Below, in pieces: positions 52,701-64,000 of a DNA stretch of 64,000 bases. Where the stretch lies: assembly GCA_964017235.1 (NCBI GenBank), contig OZ024928.1:155644881-155708880 (forward strand), written 5' to 3'. How positions within the stretch are numbered: position 1 is the stretch's first letter; the number at the start of each line of letters is the position of its first letter. The translations under genes and the position numbers were made by a program. This stretch comes from Sabellastarte sp. h YS-2021 (taxonomy: Eukaryota > Annelida > Polychaeta > Sabellida > Sabellidae). The notes beneath the pieces were generated by a model. That model ran no database searches. It saw only the letters and a list, made by a program, of their open reading frames with translations, and was not told the origin of the DNA.

Positions 52701-54262
52701 GTGACCATTTACCCTAAATAGTAAGAGACTAATGTGGTGATAACAGAAAAAAATAGCCTACTGTCGATAACTCAGTTAAATGAGTAATAAAACTACGTTA
52801 TCAAGTTGACAAGTAATGTTTTTGAAACTTTTTTGTCGAGTTACTTACTCGATTATTCGAGCAGAAATAAATTAAGACAATTAGACTTTTTTGAGGGGTG
52901 GAGAGGATACTATAACCCCAGAACTCATTAATCAGCTACAAGTAATAGGTTATCGTAACATGTAATATTGTTAATCCCTTCTTTAAAGTAAGATATTCAG
53001 GATAACATTATGTTTTTGTTACACTTACGTGCAAATATGATTTTGATCATTGTAATTTGATCTTTAACTGGCATAGAGAGCTGAAATTTTCCAAATTGTA
53101 CAGATGTTAAATTAGAACTCAAGTAAAATCAGTATAAAAGAAACCTGCATAATTCAAACAGGGTTAAGGGTCAAAGGTTAATGTTGTGGTTCTAATTAGA
53201 AAACAGACTGGTTCATATGAGGGAAGACCCTCAGAAATCTTACATGATCTGGATTCAAACCCACAATCACATAGGTGAGGGGTAACTGACCAAATTGTCA
53301 AACTTGTCACCTATGAGTAACTGTTAGGCCTAGGAAATAGGATTAAGTGTTGCAAACAAATCATATTTTCATGTCGGGTACACATGAATACTAGTGATAA
53401 TATGGTTAATTTTCCAGAACCCAACAAATGACTTCACTATACTATCTCCCACCAATGCCCTTGTATAGTTTTGCTGTCTGAGCTCAATATTTTGACTTTT
53501 TGTCAACTATATAATTAGGTCAAATAATTGTTAGCCATATTTAATATTGTCAATATGTTATTTTTATGCTTCTAGCTTGAATTCCCTGAATAAAACAAAC
53601 AGAACGAATAACAAATGTCCTTTGCCCAAACTTTGAACAGCCCAACTAACTTGGGTGTGGTATTGACGTGTGCTATGCCCAGAGTTTTTTCGAATTGGCC
53701 CCTAAAATAATTTTTTTTCTAATTGTTGATTTAGTATCTCGATAGTAGATTGATAAATTGACTTATGTATTCTGATTTATCGAGTAAGTTGACAAATGGG
53801 GAAAAATTCAGTTTTACCCTGATTTTTTTTTTGCATTTGTCAAGTTACTAGCTATCTACTGGTATCTTTGGCCAAATACGGCAACAGTCAAAGCAGTGGG
53901 AAAGATACACCAATGTCCTATTGGAAGAAGGTGTTTTTAATGTTCAAAGAGTTTTGAAAATGAAATTTATTTTAAATGTGAATCTGAAAAATAGCTGATT
54001 AAAAGAAGACTTTTTGCATACTCCTTTCTGTGAATTATTAGACTTACTTAGTGGGCTTGATATATGTATATTATGTGAAAAATATATATACTATGCAGAT
54101 CTGAAATTAAGTTTGCTGGTAAATTTATTACTAATCTGAATGGATTATTGCAAACAGATTCACTTTGCAAAGGTGTTTGGAAGTGTTTTACTTGTAATTA
54201 CTGTAATTAGGTTAAAATAAGTGTTACTGAATTTAAAGATATCCTAGTAGAGTTACTGAGGT
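52701..54262. other. Intergenic, nothing firm
   Basis: AT-rich. 53240-53330 has a weak B-box-like 'ggattcaaaccc' and may hold an old tRNA-derived SINE on the minus strand. No gene. Confidence 0.35.
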
Positions 54263-54425
54263 CCTCTTTGACATAGTGGTCAGCAAGTTCAGCATCAAAT
54301 CACAGGCTGTCACCTCTACGTTGGATGAGCTCCCACAAGTGGCAAAAATGATGCTGAGGGCCTATCCCTCATAATGTATAATCTGGACTGTTGAACGGGA
54401 GATAAAACCCTAACTCTGACCTTTG
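54263..54425 (+). repeat. Degenerate tRNA-derived SINE, copy 4
   Basis: 'gaggtcctctttgacatagt' head, 'gagctcccacaagtggcaaa' body and 'gttgaacgggagataaaacc' tail align with the SINE but with gaps and many changes. Confidence 0.5.
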
Positions 54426-55619
54426 AGTTCTCTGATTAAGCGTTACATATAGTTATAATAAGATTAGATCAGTTGGGTGATAAAACACAGTTGCAGTAAT
54501 TATGGCTAAATAATCTCCTATCTTACTTGGATGACATTATTTCATCAAATTTCTTTTTCTTTTCTGCTTTAAAATACTTTGTAAACCATGGGGGGGGGTT
54601 CTCAAATTGATAAAAATATACAAACTTTATGTTTTATTTGTATCAAAATATACATCAGAGTTTCACAAGATGTCACAGTAAATTAACACAATGATAATAT
54701 ATTAAGTAAGCACATGGTCACCTTTTTTGAAATATGTTGAATGGACACACATAATTTAATAACATTGTATATAGCACAGTGTCTACTTTGTTAATTAAAA
54801 TGTTTGAAAAATTGACGTTTGATGTTTTTGTGAAACATTTTTTTCCAATTAATATTGTTTCAACGATTACTGTGATGCAGACTCTTGATTTGTATCTGGC
54901 ATACTGTATCAGCCATATCATTACCTAAATAATTCAATAAAGTGAATTTTCTGTAATGAAAAGTTTAAAATTTGGCAGCATAAAAGCAGAACTTAACAGA
55001 CACAATATATTATTACAGAACTAACCCTACATGAACCATAAATATACATGCTGATATGTGCTATAAATGGCCTTTGTCTGATGATACAACAGATTACATG
55101 TACCATAGAGAAAGTAGTGTTCATGATAAAATGCCAAATTAGAAAACTCATGAACTAGAAATTATGAGCCAATTGGTTACTCTTTATGTTCACACACTTC
55201 TGTCATTTATCGTTGTTATGAATAACCTATTTTTGTTGAGAAAGCAAAATACATTATCATTTCACACCGCCCGTTTATCTATCAAAATATGCTTTTTTAA
55301 TTGATGCTGTATTGGTATATACTACGATACATATCATACGAAATTTTTTTCAAATATCTGAACAATTCTTTTTCGATATTCTTTCATTTATATATTGTTC
55401 TATATATTAATTCTGATATTCAAACAAAACTACTAATATATTGATTAGCCTATTATATTGTAAAATAATTTTAGCATTCACTCCTGAATGCTTTCTTTCT
55501 TGTGTATTGCATTATTTTTAATGTCAATTTTAACATTAAAATCTCAAATTTTACATATCAGTTTTAATAGTTAGTTGGTTTTTCGTATGTTCCATGTCTA
55601 AATCAAAATGTCTTTTTGT
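54426..55619. other. Sequence downstream of cyclophilin 2
   Basis: AT-rich; a G run (ggggggggtt) near 54591. No recognised feature and no clear minus-strand AATAAA close to the stop. Confidence 0.4.
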
Positions 55620-55769
55620 TCATAAGTCTTCTGTTGAAACTAATTGGTCCTCAGCGAGATCATATTTCTTGTCCAGTATGTTAAGTCCACAATCGATGAT
55701 CTTCACTCTTCTTTGGGGGACTGATGTGTTGGGGTCAGTCGGTACATCACCAATAGTTTTCACAACGTC
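55620..55769 (-). CDS. Cyclophilin 2 last exon
   Basis: 150 bases to TGA at 55620-55622 on the minus strand; encodes [40 protein letters not shown] and ends LVSTEDL. Confidence 0.92.
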   Translation of the reverse strand, partial: DVVKTIGDVPTDPNTSVPQRRVKIIDCGLNILDKKYDLAEDQLVSTEDL

Positions 55770-58700
55770 CTACAAAACAATGGAAGGGGACGTTATTGGG
55801 CATTACAAAGCTGATTGGTACCACCACAAGAACAAGCTAAAATTTATACTTTACACACAGAAATATCTTTCAAGTTATTCTTAATTCCACTGTGAGTTTG
55901 CCTCATGACCACCCTGAAGGTTTTGTCCCAACATTGTTTTAGTAATCATAACACTTATTTTTAAGAGGTAAATCACAGTTATTGCAAATGTTCATTGACA
56001 AAACATTTAACATGCTTAAAAACCTTTACAAGTGAACAATCATTGCTCTGATTACTACACAGGAATAATGGCAGCTTGTAGAAGTGAATAACAGTTCATG
56101 TGGCCATTCCTTTCACTCTCTTTTCTGTGTTAATTTTCATGCTCTGTTTTGACAGGATCAGTTTCTGGCAGCATTTTGTATTTAATTCGGCTAGGTCTAA
56201 AGGTTAGTCATGACAGTGGAACACCAGTATAAGGGGCAATAGTTCAATTTCAACTTGAAAGCAGCACCCCAACTGGCTGACCAACAAATGACCAATCTAA
56301 CCAAAATATGACTGGTTAAAGTTTCAATTTATTATTTACTTCATATTATTGCCACTTTAAGGCATGGGACAAATTAATAAGCCAAGCAGTATATGAAAAG
56401 GTAATATGTGCTATCATTGTAATACCAAGGTACTAGGTATGATAATTTCTCTTTATTAAAACAGATTATACCTCTATTCCACTTTTATGTTCTAAGTTTG
56501 GAGTCGTAAGCAAGAGTGTGGCAGTTGTATAACTGGTGTTTTCCCTCATGAAGGTTAGGAGCCCAATTGCAATAGTAGTGGCTGCCCATTGAAAGTATTT
56601 TGTGGGTGAACATTTCTCTTCCAGGTACTCATGACTGGTCTATTCAGTCGTTAGGCTGTTACATGTAATATATTTGTTTTTTTATGATTTACCTTTGTGT
56701 GGTTATCTAACCATTTCCTATTTTGTTTACGCTTTGGTTTTATTTTTATTTATTTGGGGTTTTACGTCGCTTTCAACACTGTACAGGTCATATCACAACG
56801 AGTAGTTGGAAGGGCAGAGGAAACCAGAACATAAGTTTGTTAGGGTTCTGTACTGTAAACTGCCGACCAATGGCAAGCAACTACCAGCTTTCCCACTTGA
56901 GGACATGCCGGGAACTGAACCCCAGCCTCAGAGGTGGGAGGTGAGAGTGTTACCACTCTGCCACCGTGGCCCCTGTTTACTCTTTGGTAAAAAGCAACTG
57001 AGTTAGTTTTTCTTTGAAAAAAATAGAAGTGGCAATTCCCCCATTACTACACTGGAATGGTCGGGCTTATTGTTATTAGTTACTTTTATTAATTGTAGCA
57101 ATCAAGAGTAACATGTGTTGTCTACTTTTTGATCGTATGACATATCCTTTCCCCTGCAACAAACTATGTAGTTTGTTAGTTGTCCCACCACTTTTCAACA
57201 GGACTAGTTTGACAACTTAAAACTGGCTAAGTCCTACAGTACCTAAACAAAGTTCGAAAGCAGTATTAAGGTCTCATCTACACGACCTCACTATCTATTT
57301 GAACAGTATAGAACAAAAATATTTCAGGTCTGCTACAAAGTAGTTTGATTCATTCTAAAAACAATCATAGCAGCTTCTGCATTTGTCACAATCTAGTAGG
57401 TTTCATCATTGTGGGTTGTTACTGCTATGGAAGGATTAACATTACTGGCCTGTTCACACAGTTCTGTGCCATTGCAACAAATAGTGTTTGACATTTGCTT
57501 CCGAAAAGAGACCTCAAATCATGGTAGTACATGTTTACATACAAGCTGGTAGGGGGTGGTGTAATTGATAAAAAAACCTGCCATGTCTGAGGTCAGGGAT
57601 TCTGGACTTGACCCTATGTGGGAAAGACCATAGTGGCATAGGTATGCCAAGCAGCAGTTTACAGTACAGAATCATGACCAACGAGAATGTACCGGTTACC
57701 TCTGCCTTTAAAACTATCCCTAGTGATAAAACCTTTACAACGTGTTGAAAGCAACATCAAATGCAAAAAAATCAAATCAAACAAATGAGCCACCCCTTAT
57801 AGCCATTTTGCACCCTTCACCTTAACTTATGTACACTTATGAAACCAAACAAATACGAACTTTCAAGGGAAAATAGAAAGTAATAAAAGATAAGTAACTC
57901 TGAAGAGGTCATATGCAACACACCACTTGAATAATTTTAGGTGGGTGGGGGATATTAACACAGTTTCTTGTTACTTACATATCCTCTGATGACTTTGCCA
58001 AACACCACATGCTTTCCATCCAGCCATCTAGCTTTAGTCAGCAAGATGTAGAACTGGGATCCATTGGTGTCTGTGCCATGGTTTGCCATGGCAACCCAGC
58101 CTGCAGACATGTGGCTAAGGATGAACTCTTCATCATTGAATCTCTCACCAAAGATACTCTTACCTAGAACACGAAGAGTTTAATAAAGGAATACAAGTAG
58201 AATCACACTGATCAGCATTAAAAAACATTTAAGCAAAGAAATCTGTGCCAAGAACACATAGATAAGTTTTCTGAAAGATGATTGCCAACTCCTGATTACG
58301 GGTCATTACCCCTATAGCATTTCTCCATACCAAGACTTTTTTACTAGTTTATGATAATAACACAAAGATTTTGAAAACCAAACATATTGATTTCAACTTA
58401 AATATTTACTTGTATATAGATAATATATTGCTGTAAACTGCTTACAACCCAACAACTGTTGTGAATCAATTTTGTTCTGCTGCATGGACAGTTAACTAAT
58501 ATCAGTGATCGGTCTTCCTCATCTGCCACGGTTTAGTATTAGGATCAAAACGGATTAAAACGGATAAAATTGTCTTCAACTTGTGGTGATATTTGGTGCT
58601 ATGGAAACATCAACATAGTGTTATACTAATATTTCGGGAATAAATTATTGTAGAATATAGGTTAACAATGGTTTGGTTTGTTAATATCCACTCCACATTT

Positions 58701-59224
58701 AGACTGAGATTATACAAACGTCAGCTTTTTGATGATACTCTGGAGATTTTCTTAGCATTCATTCTGGTATGTTTTCAACCATTCGTCATGCTTGATGGCA
58801 AATGTCTGGCCATTGGTCGGTACAGATTTTGAAAAATGTTCGGACATGTGTTTTTTGTGTTTTAAGCTCGTGGATAAATGTCCTACCAAAGATGGAGTCA
58901 AAACTTTCTGACCCTTTACAATTGACACAAGAGCAGTCTTGACAAACTACAAACCATATCCTAAGTCAGTTTTACTTTCGTTGCACAGTCTTATAGCTAA
59001 AAGACAATAACAGCACGTGGTGCAATGTAGAATTGATGTTGAACATCAATGATATCATACTAACACACATTTTGCTATCTAAAGATCAAATGACGTCACA
59101 TGGTGATGTCTTCATCTAGTTTGTTCTCACCTCCAGTTCCATCTCCCACTGTAATGTCTCCCATCTGGACCACAAAGTCTGGCACAATCCTGTGAATAGG
59201 TGTGTTCTTGTAATGCAGCTTCTC
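55620..59224 (-). CDS. Secreted/ER-type cyclophilin 2, tandem paralogue, 5' partial
   Basis: Minus-strand exons 59131-59224, 57979-58163 and 55620-55769, of 94, 185 and 150 bases, exactly as in cyclophilin 1, with the same phases. They encode [88 protein letters not shown] and [17 protein letters not shown], ending STEDL. Catalytic Arg (IHRIVP), Gln (VVQ), Trp and His are kept, Phe113 is again Tyr, and GKVI is the ordinary form (ADVI in paralogue 1). The first exon (signal peptide and first strands) is not found between 59225 and 64000, so it lies beyond the window, or the locus is 5' truncated. No stops or frameshifts, so it is probably active. Confidence 0.9.
55770..56723 (-). other. Cyclophilin 2 intron, no recognised element
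   Basis: AT-rich intron sequence; nothing supported. Confidence 0.4.
56738..56973 (-). repeat. tRNA-derived SINE, copy 5, with 14-bp target duplication
   Basis: Flanked by TGTTTACGCTTTGG (56724-56737) and TGTTTACTCTTTGG (56974-56987), one mismatch. Reverse orientation: tail 'tatttggggttttacgtcgc' first, tRNA-like head 'gttaccactctgccaccgtg' last. In the cyclophilin 2 intron. Confidence 0.9.
57541..57770 (+). repeat. Degenerate tRNA-derived SINE, copy 6
   Basis: 'tgtctgaggtcagggattct' head, 'agcagtttacagtacagaat' body and 'gtgttgaaagcaacatcaaa' tail follow the SINE with many substitutions. Confidence 0.65.
57979..58163 (-). CDS. Cyclophilin 2 exon ([17 protein letters not shown]...)
   Basis: 185 bases with AG/GTAAG borders on the minus strand; encodes [20 protein letters not shown] and [15 protein letters not shown]. 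Confidence 0.94.
58164..59130 (-). other. Cyclophilin 2 intron, no recognised element
   Basis: AT-rich; includes a short direct repeat 'aaaacggat' near 58546-58566. Nothing else. Confidence 0.4.
59131..59224 (-). CDS. Cyclophilin 2 exon ([17 protein letters not shown]...)
   Basis: Minus-strand acceptor 'cctcag' above 59224 and donor GTGAG below 59131. Contains the catalytic Arg. Confidence 0.92.
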
Positions 59225-60061
59225 CTGAGGAATGAAACAAGATTTCAATTAGCAATGGCATTGAAGGTTTTTTTATCTTTTGAGCTACACTATTATCTGC
59301 TTATGCATTTTGCATTTTTAGAAATAGCTTCTACATGGAGTACAAGAAGTGTTATGATAGGTATAGCATAACATTTATTCATTGTAGTGATAGATTCTTG
59401 TGTCTAATTTATGAATCCTTTGGAAAAATAATAGATAAATAAAACCAAAACTCTTCTGCTAATTTTATAATGATGTTTATAATATTGAATATATTGAACC
59501 TTAGGAGATTTGAAAATACGCTGAAGCTGAGAAAAACAAAGATGTTAGGGTGTTTTCAATATCTAAAGTAAGAAACGAAATTACAATGTTACATTTACTT
59601 GTTAACAGAGACCTTGTATACTGATAGAAGGGTGGTATTGGGAAATGTAGACCATGAATCACCCGAATGAGGAGAGCTTTGCAACCAGTCCTACACTAAA
59701 TAAACTGCTGTGTGTTCGCCAGCTTTGAAGACACGTATATTTAGGTAGTATACTGACGTCCCCTTCCCCAGAATCTAAAGATAGTCACCAGTTGGAATAC
59801 CCTTTATGTATAATTTAATATCCAACCTGGTGTTTATTTGGTTAAAGCAATGAATGAGGACCCCAAGCCTACTTAAAATACAGCACACTTTCGAGGTCAT
59901 ATTTGTCACACATTTTGAAGCTGACCTGTAGATGAGAGATTGCGTGATATGTATGGTAACACTCATTACAGAATATGTGATGTTCAAGATGGCAGCATCG
60001 ATGGATTTATGGCTATAACACAGATTTAGTTGAAGCTTGAGGGTCTGTTGATTACATTGAT
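59225..60061 (-). other. Upstream of cyclophilin 2 exon; no first exon found
   Basis: I searched the minus strand for the signal-peptide exon ([18 protein letters not shown]-like) and did not find it here or further right. Confidence 0.4.
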
Positions 60062-60074
60062 GGCTTTGATTCAA

Positions 60075-60318
60075 TTTGTTAATTAATTTTTTTATTTGGG
60101 GTTTTACAACGCTTTCGACACTGTACAGGTCATATCACGACGGGTAGTCTTGTGGGCGGAGGAAACCAGTACATACAGTTGGTCATTTTTCTGTACTGTA
60201 AACTGCCAAGCATTGGTAAGAAACTACCAACTTTCCTCCATAAGGTCTGGGGTTTGAACCGTCGACCTCAGAGGTGGGATGCGAGTGGATTACCACTGCA
60301 TAATCATGGCCCCCCCCA
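60075..60318 (-). repeat. tRNA-derived SINE, copy 7, with 13-bp target duplication
   Basis: GGCTTTGATTCAA at 60062-60074 and 60319-60331 flank the element. Reverse orientation, with B box 'gggtttgaaccg' on the + strand and head 'ggattaccactgcataatca'. Confidence 0.9.
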
Positions 60319-60437
60319 GGCTTTGATTCAAAACAAGAAATATAAAATGCGTTTATGAAAGAATATAAAATCTCTGAAATAGCACTTTTATAATAGCCAG
60401 TAAATATGGGGATAAAATATAAATGTAAACTTGTTAA

Positions 60438-60501
60438 AGTTTATGTACTGTCAAGGAGAAATTTGTGTAAGTTTATGTACTGTCAAGGAGAAATATGTGT
60501 A
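60438..60501. repeat. 32-bp tandem duplication
   Basis: AGTTTATGTACTGTCAAGGA... occurs at 60438-60469 and 60470-60501 with one difference. Confidence 0.9.
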
Positions 60502-61204
60502 AATTAACATTTTGTGAATAATATTTTAATCGTTAAGATTTTTAAAATATTTTGTGCAAGAACAGGTTTGCAAGAACCCAAAATACAAGATATTGAGAAA
60601 CTACGCACTTAAAATTTGGGTGTTATGACTAAATTGTTTTGGAAAAGACTTCAATAATATTACTTTCTTACATTCTTTAGTGAAAGTAAAACATGCTACG
60701 TTCTTGCATCTATATTTTAACTGTTCAATATTTCTATAGTTTTTACCCATCTTTTTAACCTGACGTGGCGTTCACTTATTGCAAAGTAGCTTTTATCAAT
60801 TGTTGAATTTTTATCAATGTCTTCAGCATATGAAAAAGACTTTAAAATGATACACTATTGATTAGTTGTCTAGGTACAGATGGTTGTTGCAATTTAGCAA
60901 GAAAATTACAGTACTGTAGGTCGACAATGCCTTTTTGTATTGACTTTAAACATCTGGACTTTCTATAAAAATAGTAAATTCTAAATGTAAAATGTAACTT
61001 TAACGTATGCCTTGGGGTTTCATCATTCAAATTTGAATTAACTTTCAATGATGAAATGACTTTTATACTAAGAATACAAAAGAATTGATGCAATGTCCCG
61101 CAGTGATTTCATCACAACTTTGTAAATAATATGCAGCATTTTATTTATGGTCTGTCCTGTAATGTGCTCATAATTCGTAATTAACTTACATTTATAACTG
61201 GCCC
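60502..61204. other. Intergenic/intron, nothing recognised
   Basis: AT-rich; no family signature. Confidence 0.4.
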
Positions 61205-61220
61205 TGTATGATTAAGGATT

Positions 61221-61922
61221 TATTTATTTGGGGTTTTACGTCGCTTTCAACACTGTACAGGTCATATCACGACGGGTAGTTGGAAGGGCAGAGGAAACCA
61301 GTACATACAGTTCGTCGGGGTTCTGTACTGTAAACTGCAGACCAACGGTAAGCAACTACCAGCTTTCCCACTTGAGGCCGTGCCGGGAACCGAACCCTGG
61401 CCTTAGAGGTGGGAGGTAGGGACGTCACGACTCCAAATATTTCATGTCGACTAATCGGTAAGCACTATTCGTATCGACACCGAATAACCGTCAAATTTGT
61501 AAAAGAACCAAATATCTTAAGTTTCATATTTTAAAAAGCGCTGAAAACGATAAATATGTGAAATAAAATGAAAATATGTATATATAACCTCTAAAATTTA
61601 ATAACTTTGCTGTTTTCCTGTGACTTCTGCTTAGTTTATTTCAGACAGGAAGTGAGCGATATAAGAGGTTTATGGTATTTCCGGTTTTACGTGAATGTAC
61701 AGAAAACATGGCTGTTCGGGATTTTAACTTATTTTATGTCACAATATGGACATATTTTACAGATTCAGACCTTCTGCCATCTTTTACTGCATTAAGCGAT
61801 TATTCTTACTTTAAAATATGTAACCGGTACTTAGCACTATTCTAACCATTGTCGATTAGTCGGTTACTCGTGACAGCCCTAGTTGGAGGTGAGAGTGTTA
61901 CCACTCTGCCACCGTGGCCCCT
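61221..61922 (-). repeat. tRNA-derived SINE, copy 8, with 16-bp target duplication, split by a hAT MITE
   Basis: TGTATGATTAAGGATT at 61205-61220 and 61923-61938 is a perfect duplication. SINE sequence runs 61221-61416 and resumes at 61890 exactly where expected ('tgagagtgttaccactctgc'). Confidence 0.93.
61417..61881. mobile_element. hAT-type MITE (465 bp) with 8-bp target duplication
   Basis: Termini TAGGGACGTCACGA and TCGTGACAGCCCTA are imperfect inverted repeats followed inward by CGACTAATCGG / CGATTAGTCGG. Flanks GTGGGAGG (61409-61416) and GTTGGAGG (61882-61889) form an 8-bp duplication with one mismatch, as for hAT elements. No transposase is encoded. Confidence 0.88.
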
Positions 61923-61989
61923 TGTATGATTAAGGATTGTGCCATGATAAACAGTAATGTATATAGCTCTAACTCATCTTTACATTCAT

Positions 61990-62222
61990 AGAGGAGTCCA
62001 CAATGATGCAGTGGTAACACACTCGCCTCCCACCTCTGAGGTTGGTGGTTCAAAGCCCGGACCTTATGTGGGAAAGATGGTAGTTGCTTACCAATGGTCG
62101 ACAGTTTACAGTACAGAACCTTGACCAGCTGTATGTATTGGTTTCTTCTTCCCACAAAACTACCCCTCATGATATGACCTGTACAGCGTTGAAGGCGACG
62201 TAAAACCCAAAATAAATAAATG
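61990..62222 (+). repeat. tRNA-derived SINE, copy 9
   Basis: CATTCAT at 61983-61989 and 62223-62229 flank it (7 bp, weak). Head 'gatgcagtggtaacacactc', B box 'ggttcaaagccc', tail 'gcgacgtaaaacccaaaata'. Confidence 0.85.
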
Positions 62223-62229
62223 CATTCAT

Positions 62230-63491
62230 TAATGTTTCTATTATTTATATGCTGATGTTTAATCATAAAAGATACTTATATGGTTCAGCCACTATTTACT
62301 ATGCTATGTATTTGTTTACCAACATATTGTTTGTGATCAAGATGAATTGTATTTTATCTATTAAAATTTTATCTGGTAAGTAATTGAGATTAATATTTGT
62401 TTCAATCAGTATACCAATCGTGACTTGCGTGTTGTTTCTTGTTACTTACGGAAACTGTGATACACGGTTCAAACAGTCTTTTATCATCTTATTATCCTAT
62501 AGGCCTACATGGCCTTTAGACCTGATTTTATTCTTCACACAGAGACACAGTTGATAAATATGCTGTTGGCATCAACCCAAATGGGTCAACAATTATTTAC
62601 TCGTTTTCATGTATTTTACATTCCTTTCCTTACACCTAAATTAGCTAAACTTTGCTACAACTCAAATTCATTGGGACTTTCTATCCTATTTCAGAAGTGA
62701 TTTTGACCCTTCACTTGACACATCGCCCCTTTTTTGACCGTATATTTCTGTGACATTACTACTTAATTTGGCTGTTGGGCAGGATGTGGGTGTGCTCTAT
62801 CCCTATATTTCTATTATCCATTTAATTTAATTCAACTACAATGGTATTGTATCTACAGTATAACAACCAACGTTTAATTTAACATAGTCTAGTGAGTTTG
62901 TACTCTTTCCCTTATGGGGTTATGTCTTTAAAAGTTGGGAACTTTTCTTGTCCCACTTTTGCAATGGGCCTTTGACCTTTACCTGTCGTTCAGATTTTCC
63001 GGACCTTGTGCCAGTCCCATTTAACCTTTTGCTTAGTTCACTTTTTGTTCAAAACTGCCTTGATTACAGATCAGTTCGTGTTTATACTTAATAATTCCAG
63101 CAGTAACATTGAAGGTCCATAAATTGCAAAGAGCAACCTTTGCTGTAACTAATAAATGTAATGTTATTACAGATTATACAACATGAGACAGAAATTAAGT
63201 TTTTTTTTACTCCACACCTGCTTTATTATTTTACTTCACTGGAAAAGTTTTAAGGACAGTTTTAGTTGCTGAAAATCACAGGGGAGTCAATTATTCTATA
63301 ACGTCCTCATACATAATGTGTTCAGTGGAAATTTCCACGTATCAAGAAATTTCAATAGCAATTGTGACATAACGGTGGAAAAAAACTTATAATAGAGAAC
63401 ACTGTTGGTAATGTCCATATTTTTGTCCCTAGGTCAGTGTTTTCCTACATCACCCTTCTATATTGTCATCTCTTAGTCAATATCTCTTTAT
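62230..63491. other. Intergenic, nothing recognised
   Basis: No coding exon of cyclophilin type and no recognisable repeat. A 63-codon frame at 62509-62700 has no signature. Confidence 0.4.
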
Positions 63492-63502
63492 ATTATCTAA
63501 AA

Positions 63503-63737
63503 GCCTTGCTGAAGGCTTAAGTTCCTTTGCAGTTCGGGAAAGTTTTCAGTTCAGATAATGGAGTTTCAGTTTCTATAATGTACTCATACATGTACTGACT
63601 TTTAAAGAAACAAACAGCTAATTTTCTGGAGAGCTTGCCTTCTTGCTTTGAAATTCTGAATGTGTACCTTATGACTGCCAAATATTTCTGCCCTTATTCT
63701 GAACATATTATACACATATGGGCCTTAAGCAAGGCTA
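63503..63737 (+). mobile_element. Family-5 short element with 11-bp target duplication, copy 2
   Basis: 235 bp with the same termini and the shared internal segment 'cagttcagataatgga...cataatgtactcatacatgt'-type sequence as copy 1. It is flanked by ATTATCTAAAA at 63492-63502 and 63738-63748. Long direct repeats of 9-11 bp are typical of the Mutator superfamily; that assignment is inference. Confidence 0.8.
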
Positions 63738-63748
63738 ATTATCTAAAA

Positions 63749-64000
63749 GCTTTTTATTATCCACCTCGCGCCGTATTTGACCTATATAGAGGGATATCCA
63801 GGCCGGAAGTATTCTGCAATGGCGCCTCATTGCCATGGATAATTAGTGTCAACAGGTGCTGATTTTTTTGTAAACATTTTAGAAATTATCTAACTAATAA
63901 ACATGTTAGAAAAGTATTTTACAGCGTTTCTGTTCCTATTTATTGCATAAAAATCCATGCACAAATGACTGAGAATTCGTTAAACATTGAGGTTTCTTTA
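63749..64000. other. Right edge, nothing firm
   Basis: 'attatccacctcgcg' near 63757 and 'gccatggataatta' near 63832 form a weak inverted repeat around about 85 bp; too short to call an element. Confidence 0.3.

Noticed and set aside
56723-57006. Frames over the SINE at 56738-56973 (and similar ones at 51185-51460, 60152-60358, 61228-61419, 61898-62266)
   Set aside because: All are translations of the same SINE body and recur with it.
59225-64000. First exon of cyclophilin 2
   Set aside because: I looked for a minus-strand exon matching the signal peptide and [12 protein letters not shown] region and found none.

Overview
The window is eukaryotic nuclear DNA: spliced genes with GT-AG introns, AT-rich intergenic sequence and many repeats. 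The protein families, the SINE ending in a 'gcgacgtaaaa...aaataaata' tail, and the satellite-cored rolling-circle-like elements suggest a lophotrochozoan, most likely a bivalve mollusc. That placement is inference; no marker gene settles it.

Two host loci face each other. On the + strand, 4165-23542 holds seven internal exons plus two alternative last exons of PPP2R3C, an EF-hand B''-type regulatory subunit of protein phosphatase 2A. Its first exons lie left of the window. On the - strand, 36315-47220 (with a candidate promoter and 5'UTR exon at 50467-50590) is a complete gene for a secreted or ER cyclophilin of 216 residues. A tandem paralogue occupies 55620-59224, with its first exon apparently beyond the right edge. 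The paralogues share exon lengths of 94, 185 and 150 bases and both proteins end in STEDL.

Most of the rest is mobile DNA. 1 to about 4060: 3' part of a tyrosine-recombinase (DIRS/Ngaro-type) retrotransposon with Cys-rich ORF1, RT-RNase H and recombinase in overlapping frames, followed by a perfect 57-bp inverted repeat. PPP2R3C introns and the region downstream hold four families of rolling-circle-like non-autonomous elements with one plan: a hairpin at the 5' end, a central tandem array of long units, the first hairpin arm repeated inverted near the 3' end, then a terminal hairpin. They lie at 4561-5577, 12313-13916 and 27969-30179 (family 1), 6730-7855 (family 2), 10414-11648 and 20457-21905 (family 3), and 24167-27891 (family 4). 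A short fifth family (15959-16189, 63503-63737) has 11-bp target duplications.

30-36 kb carries an L1-like retrotransposon relic, a 150-bp minisatellite with a 27-base G run, and a 5S-rRNA-derived sequence. Cyclophilin introns hold a second tyrosine-recombinase relic between 49-bp direct repeats, a TTAA-flanked MITE, a TGACCT-rich array and a CR1-like reverse transcriptase fragment. 42-62 kb contains at least nine tRNA-derived SINE copies, several with clean target duplications; one is split by a hAT-type MITE with its own 8-bp duplication, another by a LINE 3' end. I see no intact tRNA, rRNA, CRISPR or prokaryotic-type feature.
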